Shown here piece by piece: positions 18,745-29,063 of a stretch of 44,762 nucleotides of DNA. This DNA comes from an uncultured Alphaproteobacteria bacterium (lineage in GTDB: Bacteria; Pseudomonadota; Alphaproteobacteria; Rs-D84). A model generated the notes under the pieces. It did no database searches. It worked only from the letters and a program-made list of their open reading frames with translations, and was not told where the DNA came from. Both the position numbers and the translations under genes were made by a program. Each line of letters starts with the position of its first letter. Positions within the stretch are counted from its first letter, which is position 1. The DNA lies in the NCBI GenBank assembly GCA_946613195.1, contig CAMOFE010000003.1:1-44762 (forward strand), given 5' to 3'.

Positions 18745-19059
18745 TTATTTCCCGAATATGAAAGATGAATCCGCGGTTAATGCAATTATAACATCAATAT
18801 TATCGTTGTCTGTTGTGTGTTGGCGAATTGTTTTGCCACAGGTTTCGCATTTATGAGTAATTATAAAACCGCCGTGGGATGGTTCTGCGGAAATTGGGCG
18901 CATCATACCGCCACAATTTGATGCACGATCGCCTGGGTTATTGTCAACATGCCGCGACCATAAACATTCTGGGCAATGATTCGTATAACCGTTCCCTAAA
19001 ACAGTTGCGCCACAGTGGGCGCAACGAAAATCTTCAACTGTTTTTGTAAATTTTTTCAT
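18745..19059 (-). CDS. RNHCP domain-containing protein
   Basis: F.C..CG....G.GYTNHCPECLWSRHVDNNPGDRAS.CGG.M zinc-binding motif. Confidence 0.85.
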   Translation of the reverse strand: MKKFTKTVEDFRCAHCGATVLGNGYTNHCPECLWSRHVDNNPGDRASNCGGMMRPISAEPSHGGFIITHKCETCGKTIRQHTTDNDNIDVIIALTADSSFIFGK

Positions 19060-19068
19060 ATCACAAAA

Positions 19069-19317
19069 TTACAACCCCAATGCGTTGCGATACATCTGGG
19101 TTAATTCGTCTGCTTCGTCCAATTCATCAGGGTCCAGTTTGCGTAAACGTATCATTTGGCGAATATATTTTGGGTCAAATCCTGCTGATTTTGCCTCGCT
19201 ATATATTTCCTTGATGTCCGCAGCAATCGCCGCAGTTTCTTCGTTTAGTTTTTCAATTCTTTGGATAATGGTCAGCAATTGTTCATTATCAATTGCACCG
19301 TGGTTTGCATTTTTCAT
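19069..19317 (-). CDS. gapR: GapR family (DUF2312) DNA-binding protein
   Basis: IQRIEKLNEETAAIAADIKEIYSEAKSAGFDPKYIRQMIRLRKLD. Confidence 0.9.
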   Translation of the reverse strand: MKNANHGAIDNEQLLTIIQRIEKLNEETAAIAADIKEIYSEAKSAGFDPKYIRQMIRLRKLDPDELDEADELTQMYRNALGL

Positions 19318-19398
19318 CCCTGTTTTCCCCTTGTTTACTTTACGACTTTATGATATACAATTAAATATTAAAATCAAGAAAAACCACAGGTGGAATTT

Positions 19399-20769
19399 AT
19401 GAATAAGGTTACAAAAATTATTGCGTCAATCGGCCCCAGTTGTTCCGATAAGAAAACATTGTCTAAAATGATTGCGGGTGGTGTAAATATATGCAGACTG
19501 AATTTTAGTCACGATACAGGCAATACCCAGGGTAAAAAAATTGATACTATTCGTAAAATATCGCATGATTTAGGGATGCCTGTGGCAATTATGATTGACC
19601 TGCAAGGGCCGAAACATAGAATCGGAAACTTCCAAACCGAAGATAAATATAAATTAACCCCTGGGCAAAAATTTACATTTGATGATGACAGCACCCCAGG
19701 CGATGGGACACGTGTTCAATTGCCTGATTCTGATGTGTTAAAATCATTACGCCCAGGTGAACGGATTTTGTTAAATGATGGTAAAATTGAAATGCAGGTT
19801 GATGAGGTGAATAAACACAGCGCAACTGCAACTGTTATACGCGGAACTGAAATTTGGTCGCGTCGCGGATTTAATTTGCCGGACACAAACCTGGAAACCC
19901 CGATATTAACTGATAAAGACCGCGCAGATTTAGAATACGCAATTACAAAATCACCAGATTTTGTTGCCGTATCTTTTGTTCAACGTGCCACAGATATCGC
20001 CACCGTACGCGACTTTATCACAGAACGCACATCTGCCCCGATAAAGATTGTCGCAAAAATAGAACGTATGAATGCGGTTGAAAATATATCTGATATTGCA
20101 TCTGCTGCGGATGCAATAATGATTGCACGTGGCGATTTGGCAATAGAGGCGCCTTTTGAGCAAGTGCCAGCCATTTCCCGACACATAATTCGTGAATGCA
20201 GAAAATTAAATCGGCCTGTGATTATGGCAACACAAATGTTGTCATCTATGGTTGATAACGAATTTCCAACCCGTGCTGAAATCAGCGATGTTGCCAATGC
20301 GGCATATCTGCGTACAGATTCGGCTATGACATCCGAAGAAACAACAATCGGTCAAAATCCTGTAAATGTTATTGAAACCATGGCAAAGATACTATCGTTT
20401 TCGGATAATGATGCCATTGCAAACCCGTATGATTGGTCGCGTGCATCTGATATGCCTGAAAATGACTGGTCGCGCAGTGTGTCTTCAATGGCGTACTTGA
20501 ACAAAGCCGCGGCGATTATTGTGTTTGCACGCGACACAGATGCCGCGACACAAATATCGTGTCGTCGTCCAGATATACCAATTATTGCGATATGTAATGA
20601 TGAAATAATTGCAAATCAGTTATGCTTACCGCGTGGGGTGTTTCCAATATTTAACACGCAATTATTCGCAACCCGTGATGCGTTTAACGCGGCACGCATA
20701 TTTGGTATAAATAATGGTAAACTGGTAATCGTTGATGAAGAAAAAGTAAGTTTGCGAACCGTTGAATAA
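19399..20769 (+). CDS. pyk: pyruvate kinase
   Basis: ASIGPSCSDKKTLSKMIAGGVNICRLNFSH; RGDLAIEAPFEQVP; MATQMLSSM. Confidence 0.96.
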   Translation: MNKVTKIIASIGPSCSDKKTLSKMIAGGVNICRLNFSHDTGNTQGKKIDTIRKISHDLGMPVAIMIDLQGPKHRIGNFQTEDKYKLTPGQKFTFDDDSTPGDGTRVQLPDSDVLKSLRPGERILLNDGKIEMQVDEVNKHSATATVIRGTEIWSRRGFNLPDTNLETPILTDKDRADLEYAITKSPDFVAVSFVQRATDIATVRDFITERTSAPIKIVAKIERMNAVENISDIASAADAIMIARGDLAIEAPFEQVPAISRHIIRECRKLNRPVIMATQMLSSMVDNEFPTRAEISDVANAAYLRTDSAMTSEETTIGQNPVNVIETMAKILSFSDNDAIANPYDWSRASDMPENDWSRSVSSMAYLNKAAAIIVFARDTDAATQISCRRPDIPIIAICNDEIIANQLCLPRGVFPIFNTQLFATRDAFNAARIFGINNGKLVIVDEEKVSLRTVE

Positions 20770-20796
20770 AAAATCGCCCAAGTGGGCGATTTTTTA
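20767..20796. terminator. bidirectional intrinsic terminator between convergent pyk and rpmH
   Basis: aaaaaatcgccca-ag-tgggcgatttttta. Confidence 0.8.
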
Positions 20797-20946
20797 ATTA
20801 ACAGCGGTTGCCGCCAGGCGTTTACGGCCCACAGCGCGACGCCGATTCAACACATCGCGTCCGCCCTTGGTTGCCATACGGGCACGAAAACCATGCGTAT
20901 TAACGCGACGTGTTTTAGATGGTTGATAAGTACGTTTTGTTGCCAT
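20794..20946 (-). CDS. rpmH: 50S ribosomal protein L34 (absent from supplied ORF track)
   Basis: minus-strand translation [50 protein letters not shown]. Confidence 0.97.
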   Translation of the reverse strand: MATKRTYQPSKTRRVNTHGFRARMATKGGRDVLNRRRAVGRKRLAATAVN

Positions 20947-21002
20947 AATAAAATCCTTTTGTGCGACTATTTAACCATACGTTTTTATAAAACGCAACCT
21001 TT

Positions 21003-21098
21003 TTATTTAGATTTTACTAAACCTGTCTTTTTTAATACCTCTATGAACAGATAGTAAATAAACAACGCATAAAATAAACGCCATAATGGTAAAAACAT
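21003..21098 (-). CDS. candidate 31-aa small membrane protein
   Basis: MFLPLWRLFYALFIYYLFIEVLKKTGLVKSK*; upstream aaaagg; same strand and just upstream of rpmH. Confidence 0.35.
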   Translation of the reverse strand: MFLPLWRLFYALFIYYLFIEVLKKTGLVKSK

Positions 21099-21239
21099 AG
21101 TATTTAGCCTTTTCTTGTGTGTTTTTTATGTTATCACAAAGTGTGGTTTTGTCAATGCATTTTTTTGGCTTTAATACTTGACCCTGGGGTTGATTTTTTG
21201 CTATGTTTGGCTTGTTAAAAAACAGGGGAAAAGCAAGAT

Positions 21240-23954
21240 ATGTCCGAAATAATCAATTCTAGTGAAATAAACGAAATTAAAATACCGACTTCGTCAATAG
21301 AGCATGAGATGCGTACCAGTTTTCTGGACTATGCGATGTCGGTTATTGTTGACCGTGCGCTGCCGGATGTGCGCGATGGGTGTAAACCTGTGCATCGCCG
21401 CATTTTGTATGTTATGAATGATGTTGCGCCGGCGACCAAGCCAACTGTTAAATCTGCGCGTATTGTGGGTGATGTGATGGGTAAATACCATCCCCACGGC
21501 GACAGTTCTATATACGAGGCGATGGTCCGTATGGGTCAAGACTTTTCCATGGGTGAAATGTTAGTCCAGGGTCAGGGTAACTTTGGGTCGCGAGATGGGG
21601 ATAAGGCCGCGGCCATGCGTTATACCGAGGCTCGATTGTCCAAACTGGGCGCATCACTCATGGAAGATATGGATAAAGACACTGTGGATTGGCAACCTAA
21701 CTTTGATGGTACATTGCAAGAACCTGTGGTGTTGCCAACCAAGTTTCCTAATTTCTTGGTAAATGGTGGTTCAGGTATTGCGGTTGGTATGGCAACAAAT
21801 GTTCCAACATATAACCTGGGTGAAATTTGTAATGGTATTTTGGCAATTCTGGATAATCGTAACTTATCAGATGATGAATTGTTTACAATTATCCCGGGGC
21901 CTGATTTCCCAACAGGCGCAACGATTATGGGGCGTGCTGGTGCGTACAAAGCGCACACCACAGGTCGTGGTTCAATAATCGTTCGTGCAAAAACGCATAT
22001 GGAAACATTTCATGATCATCCTGTAATTATTGTTGATGAAATTCCATACCAAGTGAATAAAGCACAAATGATTGTGAAAATTGCGGAACTGGCCAAAGAA
22101 AAACGCATAGAAGGTATTTCTGAAATTCGTGACGAATCGTCCAAAGAAGGTTTACGAATTGTTATTGAGTTAAAACGCGATGCGATTGCGGATGTTGTAC
22201 TGAATCATTTGTTCCAGTACACAGAAATGCAAACTAATTTTCCTGTGAATATGATGGCATTGAATCGTGGACGACCAATGTTGTTCAATGTTCGTGGCGT
22301 TTTAGATGCGTTTATTGAATTCCGCGAAGAAGTTATTCGTCGTCGCACAATTTTTGACCTGAACAAGGCACGTGCGCGCGCGCATACATTGCTGGGGCTG
22401 TCGGTTGCTGTTGGAAATCTGGACGAAGTTATTGAATTGATAAAATCGTCTGCCAGTCCCGAAGATGCCAGAAATGCATTGGTGTCGCGTGGTTGGCGTG
22501 CATCAGATATTGAGTCATATATTCAATTAATTGATGATCCAAATACAGAATACAAAGATGGTATGTTCTTTATGTCCGAAGACCAGGCGCGCGCAATCTT
22601 GGAATTGCAACTGCATCGTTTGACAGGATTGGAACGCGACAAACTGCATAATGATTTAACAGAATTGGGTGCAACTATTCGTGATTTGTTGGACATATTG
22701 GGTTCGCACGAACGCATTATACAAATAATTCGTGATGAAACAACCGCGGTACGCGATAATTGGGCATCACCCAGACGTACAGAAATTTCTGATGCAGAAA
22801 TTGATATTGATATAGAAGATTTAATTGCGCGCGAAGATATGGTTGTAACTGTTACAAACACGGGATATATCAAACGTGTTGCGCTGGATACATATCGCGC
22901 ACAAAAACGCGGTGGCAAAGGGCGCAATGCCATGACAACCAAGGATGATGATTATGTGGTCCAGGTGTTTGTTGCAAATACTCATACGCCATTGTTGTTC
23001 TTTTCATCCAAAGGGTTGTGTTATAAATTAAAAACATATAAATTACCCGAAGCCGCCGCTGCGGCCAAGGGACGCCCGCTGGTGAATTTATTGCCATTAT
23101 CAAATGGTGAAACAATTACCGCTATTTTGCCGGTTGCGGACGAAGATGTTGAACGCGTAAAACAATCTGGCAAAGAACATTTCTTGATGTTTGCAACAGC
23201 ATCGGGCACGGTTCGCAGGAATCGTATGTCAGATTTTGATTCAATTCGCGCAAACGGTAAGATTGCGATGAAATTAGATGATGGCGACAGTTTAATTTCT
23301 GTTCTGCCGTGTAACGAAGACCAAGATGTTTATTTGGCGACATATCGTGGACGGTGCATACGATTCCCTGTGCCAGAAATTCGCGTATTTGCGGGGCGTA
23401 ATTCAACGGGTGTACGTGGAATTACATTGGGCAAAGACGACAGAATTATCGGTATGGCGATGCTGAATCATGGCGAAAGCGACAGCGCAATCCGCAGTGC
23501 ATATATCAAACAATCGCGTGCGGCGCGCCGTGCGGCAACCGGAATTGAAGAAGATGCCGGGGATACAGATGAAGAAACAACAACGGATGTTGTATTGTCT
23601 GATGAACAGATGCAGAAAATGGCAGATTCTGAACAATTCATTTTGACGATATCTGAAAATGGTTTTGGTAAGCGCACCAGTTCATACGAATATCGCACAA
23701 CACACCGTGGTGGTGGTGGATTTACAAACATTAAATTGGGTGGTAAGAACACGGCTGTTGCGGGTGCATTCCCAGTTGATTCTGACCATGATATAATTAT
23801 GGTAACAGATGGTGGAAAAATTATTCGTACCCCCGTGCACGATGTGCGTATTGCCGGACGCAGTACAGCAGGTGTAACATTATTCCGTACCGCTGAAAAT
23901 GAAAAGGTTGTATCTGCAATTTCCATCGCATCAGATGGTGATGAAGAAGAATAA
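21240..23954 (+). CDS. gyrA: DNA gyrase subunit A
   Basis: 904 aa; [48 protein letters not shown]. Confidence 0.97.
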   Translation: MSEIINSSEINEIKIPTSSIEHEMRTSFLDYAMSVIVDRALPDVRDGCKPVHRRILYVMNDVAPATKPTVKSARIVGDVMGKYHPHGDSSIYEAMVRMGQDFSMGEMLVQGQGNFGSRDGDKAAAMRYTEARLSKLGASLMEDMDKDTVDWQPNFDGTLQEPVVLPTKFPNFLVNGGSGIAVGMATNVPTYNLGEICNGILAILDNRNLSDDELFTIIPGPDFPTGATIMGRAGAYKAHTTGRGSIIVRAKTHMETFHDHPVIIVDEIPYQVNKAQMIVKIAELAKEKRIEGISEIRDESSKEGLRIVIELKRDAIADVVLNHLFQYTEMQTNFPVNMMALNRGRPMLFNVRGVLDAFIEFREEVIRRRTIFDLNKARARAHTLLGLSVAVGNLDEVIELIKSSASPEDARNALVSRGWRASDIESYIQLIDDPNTEYKDGMFFMSEDQARAILELQLHRLTGLERDKLHNDLTELGATIRDLLDILGSHERIIQIIRDETTAVRDNWASPRRTEISDAEIDIDIEDLIAREDMVVTVTNTGYIKRVALDTYRAQKRGGKGRNAMTTKDDDYVVQVFVANTHTPLLFFSSKGLCYKLKTYKLPEAAAAAKGRPLVNLLPLSNGETITAILPVADEDVERVKQSGKEHFLMFATASGTVRRNRMSDFDSIRANGKIAMKLDDGDSLISVLPCNEDQDVYLATYRGRCIRFPVPEIRVFAGRNSTGVRGITLGKDDRIIGMAMLNHGESDSAIRSAYIKQSRAARRAATGIEEDAGDTDEETTTDVVLSDEQMQKMADSEQFILTISENGFGKRTSSYEYRTTHRGGGGFTNIKLGGKNTAVAGAFPVDSDHDIIMVTDGGKIIRTPVHDVRIAGRSTAGVTLFRTAENEKVVSAISIASDGDEEE

Positions 23955-23986
23955 AAAAAGTCCGGCAATGCCGGACTTTTTTATTC
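23953..23986. terminator. intrinsic terminator, probably bidirectional
   Basis: aaaaaaagtccggc-aat-gccggacttttttatt. Confidence 0.8.
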
Positions 23987-25198
23987 GTGTCGCATACAAT
24001 CAATCGGATTCAATTTTGATGCGCGTATTGCTGGTAAAATACCAGAAAAAATTCCCACGCATACAGACACAAACAAAGACACAACAATCGGCCAAATGGA
24101 AAAAGGAACATAGAAATGTAAAATACCGCGTCCAACCCCATGGGCAATACTAATCCCCAGTATCAAACCAATCAAACCACCGGTCAGCGATATTAATACC
24201 GATTCTGTTAAAAACTGAATTATTATATATTTTTCACATGCACCAATAGATTTGCGAATACCGATTTCGCGTGTACGTTCTGTAACCGATGCCAGCATCA
24301 TATTCATAATTCCAATTCCGCCAACAATCAGTGAAATTGCTGCAACTGCAATTATCAGAATCTGCATATTACCAACAACACTGTTTAATGATTCCATTAT
24401 TTGTTTCATATCAAAAAACTGAAAGTCGTCTGGGTCTGAATCCCGCAGTTTATGCCGCATTCGCAAAATAGAAGTTATTTGTTCAATAATTAAATTGTTA
24501 TCAGCATTATCGGTCAATCGGATTCCTGCGACAGGGACAGAATTTGGAAATTCATCGCCAACCAGACGCTTCTTGAATGTAGATAGTGGTATGATTATCA
24601 TATCATCTTGACTGCCCAGGGCAGTGTCGCCTTTTGTTTTTGTGGTTCCAATAATGGTAAATGGCATATTGTTTATGCGAATCGTTTTGCCTGTTGAATT
24701 TTCTGGCATCCCCAGTTCATATAATGCGCGTGGCCCGATAATTGCAACACTGCGTGAATTTTGCACATCGTCCATATTAAAAAAATCACCGTATTCTGTA
24801 TCTATGTTCAATACAGATTTGTAATCAGGATATGCACCCACCGCTGCAACATATAAATTTTGATTACCATGCACCAGTCGTACCATACCCATTTGTGCGG
24901 GTGTAATTGCAGCAACACCGGGCAATTTTGCAATTTCTGCGATGTCATCGGTTGTTAATGTCATACGATGCCCAGATTTAATCCCGCCGCGTTCTGTGGC
25001 GCGTGCGCGCAACATTATTGTATTTGTGCCCAGGTCAGAAAAATGACTGATTATTTTATGTTCAACAGTTTGACCTGCGGCAATCATTATTACAACAGCG
25101 CATATCCCAATAACCACCCCCAGCATAGTCAAAATTGTGCGCAGTTTGTTTGTTGTAATTGAAATGCAAGACTCTGATAAAATATCACGCAGATACAT
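23981..25198 (-). CDS. MacB/FtsX-type ABC transporter permease
   Basis: LRTILTMLGVVIGICAVVIMIAAGQ and GGIGIMNMMLASVTERTREIGIRKSIGA. Confidence 0.9.
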   Translation of the reverse strand: MYLRDILSESCISITTNKLRTILTMLGVVIGICAVVIMIAAGQTVEHKIISHFSDLGTNTIMLRARATERGGIKSGHRMTLTTDDIAEIAKLPGVAAITPAQMGMVRLVHGNQNLYVAAVGAYPDYKSVLNIDTEYGDFFNMDDVQNSRSVAIIGPRALYELGMPENSTGKTIRINNMPFTIIGTTKTKGDTALGSQDDMIIIPLSTFKKRLVGDEFPNSVPVAGIRLTDNADNNLIIEQITSILRMRHKLRDSDPDDFQFFDMKQIMESLNSVVGNMQILIIAVAAISLIVGGIGIMNMMLASVTERTREIGIRKSIGACEKYIIIQFLTESVLISLTGGLIGLILGISIAHGVGRGILHFYVPFSIWPIVVSLFVSVCVGIFSGILPAIRASKLNPIDCMRHE

Positions 25199-25275
25199 TT
25201 TGTTTTCCTTGGTTAATAAAATATCAAAATGTATTGCGCCTGTTGCCAGGCAGATATTCATATTTTTATTTATAA

Positions 25276-25304
25276 TTGAAAAAAATTTACTGATTGTATA
25301 TAAT
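25276..25304 (+). promoter_or_regulatory. promoter TTGAAA-17-TATAAT placed 7 nt before the ATG (leaderless candidate)
   Basis: hexamers at 25276-25281 and 25299-25304; ATG at 25312. Confidence 0.6.
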
Positions 25305-25311
25305 TCACGGT

Positions 25312-25683
25312 ATGGAAAACGAATATTTTTCTTCTATTAACGATGTGTCCAAGAAATTGGGTGTGCCGGCATATACTTTGCGTTATTGGGAAAAGCAATT
25401 TCCAGGCGCAATTCGTCCAACAACAGGTGCGGGCGGGCGCAGATATTATCGTGCAGAAACTGTTCAGAAAATAGAAAAAATAAAATCTTTGTTATATATC
25501 CAAGGTATGACAATCGCGGGTGTAAAAAAAATGATGCGCGATGGTAATTTTGGCGAAACAACAGTTGCCAAGGATGTTAAACCAGCAATACAACCGACAA
25601 TTGCAACATCTGCACCAATAAATTCGGACCAGGTTGACACAGTTATAACATTGTTGCGCAGTGCGCGCGATTTATTGCAATAA
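25312..25683 (+). CDS. MerR family transcriptional regulator
   Basis: SSINDVSKKLGVPAYTLRYWEKQFPGAIRPTTGAGGRRYYRAETVQKI. Confidence 0.9.
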   Translation: MENEYFSSINDVSKKLGVPAYTLRYWEKQFPGAIRPTTGAGGRRYYRAETVQKIEKIKSLLYIQGMTIAGVKKMMRDGNFGETTVAKDVKPAIQPTIATSAPINSDQVDTVITLLRSARDLLQ

Positions 25684-25712
25684 AAATGCCCCGTTTGGGG
25701 CTTTTTTATTTT
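25683..25712. terminator. intrinsic terminator
   Basis: aaaaatgcccc-gttt-ggggcttttttatt. Confidence 0.75.
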
Positions 25713-26188
25713 TGTTTTGCATATAATGAATCCAATATAATGTTGATTTGTTTGCATTGCTCCATCAGTGGCTTGCGTTCATCAACCATTTTGGAATAAA
25801 AATATTCAGATATATCCATTTTTATTTCTTCTGCTTTTTGGATTTCATCTTGGCATTCGTTGATTTGTTTTAATGTTTTCTTTATTCTTTTCATATTTGC
25901 GGTTGTTCGTGGTGCTTGTTGCAACATTTCCAATTCTTGCTGTAATTGACGTTGGCGAAACGCGATGTTGTTTATTTCGCGTGTCGTTGGATTAGAATAC
26001 ACAGAATCAACAAACATTTGTTCATACTTATCGCCTGTGGATGCAATTTCAGTACGAATTAAATCATATGTTTGTTCCAGTTTTGCAATTCTTTCCTTGT
26101 CGTCTGTGTGTAACCGCTTGCCAGAGTTTGTACAACCAAACATCATAACAGGTGTTAATGCAATTATAAATTTTTGTTTTATGGTCAT
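25706..26188 (-). CDS. putative lipoprotein, coiled-coil
   Basis: signal peptide with lipobox-like MMFGC; helical charged sequence. Confidence 0.65.
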   Translation of the reverse strand: MTIKQKFIIALTPVMMFGCTNSGKRLHTDDKERIAKLEQTYDLIRTEIASTGDKYEQMFVDSVYSNPTTREINNIAFRQRQLQQELEMLQQAPRTTANMKRIKKTLKQINECQDEIQKAEEIKMDISEYFYSKMVDERKPLMEQCKQINIILDSLYAKQK

Positions 26189-26305
26189 TTTAATCCCTTT
26201 TTTGTATCATTGTTTTAATGATAATGACAAAATATAAAAATGTCAATATGTTTTTGGCAAGATTTTTATTTGCTGTGTACACAGTTTGTATTTATCATTA
26301 TAGGT

Positions 26306-27037
26306 ATGTTCAATAAGGTCAGGTATTTTTTTATTAATATTATTTGTGGTTTTGTCGCAAACAAGGCTGCGCGTCGTCGTGTGCGGGCGATATACTGCGC
26401 GTGGGGGGCATTTCGTGTTTGGCGAATAATCAGGAAAGATTTAGGGCATAAACCGCATAACATTAAATTTATTACTGGTGCGCGTGGGCGAAACCTGGTC
26501 GTATCTGTTGATGATAAATACATTTATAAATTTCCAATCGCAGAACGCGGATTGAATAATCTGATTGTGCGCGAAGAACTTATAACATCTGCGATGCGAA
26601 AGATGACAAAAATCAAAATCCCAAAAATGACAGTTTTACATATTGATGGAATATATATCCGTAAATACGAATTTATTCGTGGGGTACAGATTTTTGATGT
26701 CCCCGCAAACGATATCTTATCACATATTGATATATTGGCACCACAAATTGCACGGTTTATATACGATTGCGCTGTATATGATGCCACAGAATTGACCAAT
26801 ATCAAAGGAACAACAGATGCGCCTGGATTTATGCGCGGTTGGTTTCATCACGATATTTGCGACAATTTTATTTTTAATCCGAAAACATACAAAATTATCG
26901 CGATGATAGACTGGGAAGATGCTAAATTTATGGATTTTTCTGCATATTTTGATGTCCCGCGTGCGCGTGGCGCATATGAATTAATGCAGGCTGTCAAAGA
27001 CGAATACATAAAAATTTATAATTCTGCGGCGAAATAA
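26306..27037 (+). CDS. APH/ChoK-like phosphotransferase-fold protein
   Basis: WFHHDICDNFIFNPKTYKIIAMIDWEDAKFMDF matches the H.D....N...DWE catalytic pattern. Confidence 0.65.
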   Translation: MFNKVRYFFINIICGFVANKAARRRVRAIYCAWGAFRVWRIIRKDLGHKPHNIKFITGARGRNLVVSVDDKYIYKFPIAERGLNNLIVREELITSAMRKMTKIKIPKMTVLHIDGIYIRKYEFIRGVQIFDVPANDILSHIDILAPQIARFIYDCAVYDATELTNIKGTTDAPGFMRGWFHHDICDNFIFNPKTYKIIAMIDWEDAKFMDFSAYFDVPRARGAYELMQAVKDEYIKIYNSAAK

Positions 27038-27098
27038 AATTTTCTGCTTGCGTGCGATTCGCAATATGTTCTATGATTATTACAGGAAGGAAAGAGTT

Positions 27099-28253
27099 AT
27101 GCGCAAAATCACGATTTCTGTGCTGTCATTATGTATTGCATGTTCTGCGTTTGGTAATGCACGTCTGCCTGTTGTTAATGTTTCCGCGGGTAGTGTGTCC
27201 GCCCGCGCGGCGTTTGGCGAAGAACCCACAACAATTGCAAAAACAAAAACATCTGTTGCACCAACACATCGGCGCTTGGTTGCACGTCCCGCGGTTGTTG
27301 CAAATACAAAATCGCCTGAAAAAACGACTGTAATTGCAGATGTGTTGGTTCCAAATCGCCCCAGTACAGATTTATGGGTGAAAACGGACACGCCTTTGCG
27401 TATGCCACGTGCAGATGAATTTTCTGTAATCAGTTCTAATTATGTATTACCCGAAGAATCGTTGGATTCGGCACCACGTGTTGCAAATGCAACGAATTAT
27501 TCAGATGACAGGGCAGAACTAGATGCGCAAATCGCAAAATTGGTTGAATTACAACGTCAAGCAGATGAAAGTGTCCAGGCACCTGCGCCAATTAAAATTA
27601 GTCGTGTTGTTGTTCCAATGGATGCACCAACTGTGATGGATGCAGTTGCGCGCCCTGTTGAACAAAAAACAACAGCACGTGTTGCATCAACGCGCAGCGA
27701 TATGTCTAAAATGAGCCCGACTGAATTACGCAAGGCATTCAAGAAAACTTTCCTGTCGGAAAATAAACACCTGTCAACCTATCCAATAGATGACCGGTTT
27801 GATGTGGCCAGTGATATGTCTGCATCCAGTGAAGGTTTTACCGCCCATCGTGATTTATCAGAGGGCAGCGCGATTCGTACATTGGAAATAAAGATTGCAT
27901 TCCGTGATGATGATTCTGCATTGTCGCGTGAAAATTATAATTTGTTAAGTGAATATGCCACTATCGCGGTCAGTAACCCAAAACGCGCAATCCAGGTCGC
28001 AATTCCAGAACGTGCCACCCGCAGCAGCGATGGACGCAAACTGGCGGCGCGCAGATTGGCAATTGTTGAACAGGTTCTGCGTGATACTGGTGTTGCCGAA
28101 CAGCGCATAATGCCAGTTTTGGCATCGCGTGATGATGATAGTTTTGTTTTGCGCATAATATCTGGCGACCAATATGAAACAATGACACAAAAACGTCGCA
28201 ATATGTTTGGTGATACAGTTGGCAAAAAAACATATAAAAGTATGACTTGGTAA
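27099..28253 (+). CDS. exported protein with divergent OmpA-like C-terminal domain
   Basis: signal peptide MRKITISVLSLCIACSAFG; IAFRDDDSALSRENYNLLSEYATIA..RKLAARRLAIVEQVLRDTGVAEQRI; SD aggaagg. Confidence 0.65.
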   Translation: MRKITISVLSLCIACSAFGNARLPVVNVSAGSVSARAAFGEEPTTIAKTKTSVAPTHRRLVARPAVVANTKSPEKTTVIADVLVPNRPSTDLWVKTDTPLRMPRADEFSVISSNYVLPEESLDSAPRVANATNYSDDRAELDAQIAKLVELQRQADESVQAPAPIKISRVVVPMDAPTVMDAVARPVEQKTTARVASTRSDMSKMSPTELRKAFKKTFLSENKHLSTYPIDDRFDVASDMSASSEGFTAHRDLSEGSAIRTLEIKIAFRDDDSALSRENYNLLSEYATIAVSNPKRAIQVAIPERATRSSDGRKLAARRLAIVEQVLRDTGVAEQRIMPVLASRDDDSFVLRIISGDQYETMTQKRRNMFGDTVGKKTYKSMTW

Positions 28254-28254
28254 A

Positions 28255-28995
28255 ATGCAATTTCGCAAGTTTGTGTCCGCGATATTTACAAAAATAATAA
28301 ACATTGTTTTTCCACCGCGTTGCCCGCTGTGTACGGCGGATGTGTCCGTACACGGCGAATTGTGTGCTGATTGTTGGACGGCATTTAATTGGATTGAAGA
28401 ACCTAAATGTGCAATATGTGGTTATCCATTGGCATACAGTATAAATATTGCATCAGATACATTGTGCGCAACATGTGCGGCGGGTAAAAACGAACTGGAT
28501 TTAATTCGGTCTGCGTGTGTTTATGACGATGCATCGCGGGGTGCCATGTTGCCGTTTAAGCATGGCGGAAAAATTTCATACTCAACTTTTATGTCGCGTG
28601 CAATGATATGGGCATTGCGTGATACAAATATTATGCCTGATATCGTTATGCCTGTGCCATTGGCGCGCCGGCGATTGTTCAAGCGTGGATATAACCAGGC
28701 ATCATTATTGGCACGTCCAATCGCGCGAGCGTATGGTGTAAAAATTGATTACGATAGTGTGCATCGCAAATACCGTCCAGATATGGGACATAAAAATGCA
28801 CGTGCGCGGGCAGAAAATATTCGCGGTGTTTTCAGTGTTGCGCGGCCTGACAAAATTCGTGGCAAAAGAATTTTATTGGTTGATGATGTTATGACAACAG
28901 GTGCAACATTTCACGAATTACGGCGCGTTCTGATGCGGGCAGGGGCATCAGCGGTTTATGGTGTTACATTTTGTCGTGTTGCACGGATATCGTAG
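28255..28995 (+). CDS. comF: ComF family phosphoribosyltransferase
   Basis: CPLC..C..CW..CAICG Zn motifs; RGYNQASLLAR; ILLVDDVMTTGAT PRPP motif. Confidence 0.92.
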   Translation: MQFRKFVSAIFTKIINIVFPPRCPLCTADVSVHGELCADCWTAFNWIEEPKCAICGYPLAYSINIASDTLCATCAAGKNELDLIRSACVYDDASRGAMLPFKHGGKISYSTFMSRAMIWALRDTNIMPDIVMPVPLARRRLFKRGYNQASLLARPIARAYGVKIDYDSVHRKYRPDMGHKNARARAENIRGVFSVARPDKIRGKRILLVDDVMTTGATFHELRRVLMRAGASAVYGVTFCRVARIS

Positions 28996-29063
28996 TACTT
29001 GCCTTTTGATTTTATTTTGCTAATATTCGTGGGCTATGTTTATTGAAATCAGGGGCAAATAAA

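Noticed and set aside
27052-27333. 93-aa plus ORF in another frame
   Set aside because: Overlaps the signal-peptide gene at 27099, which has a good SD and coherent domains.
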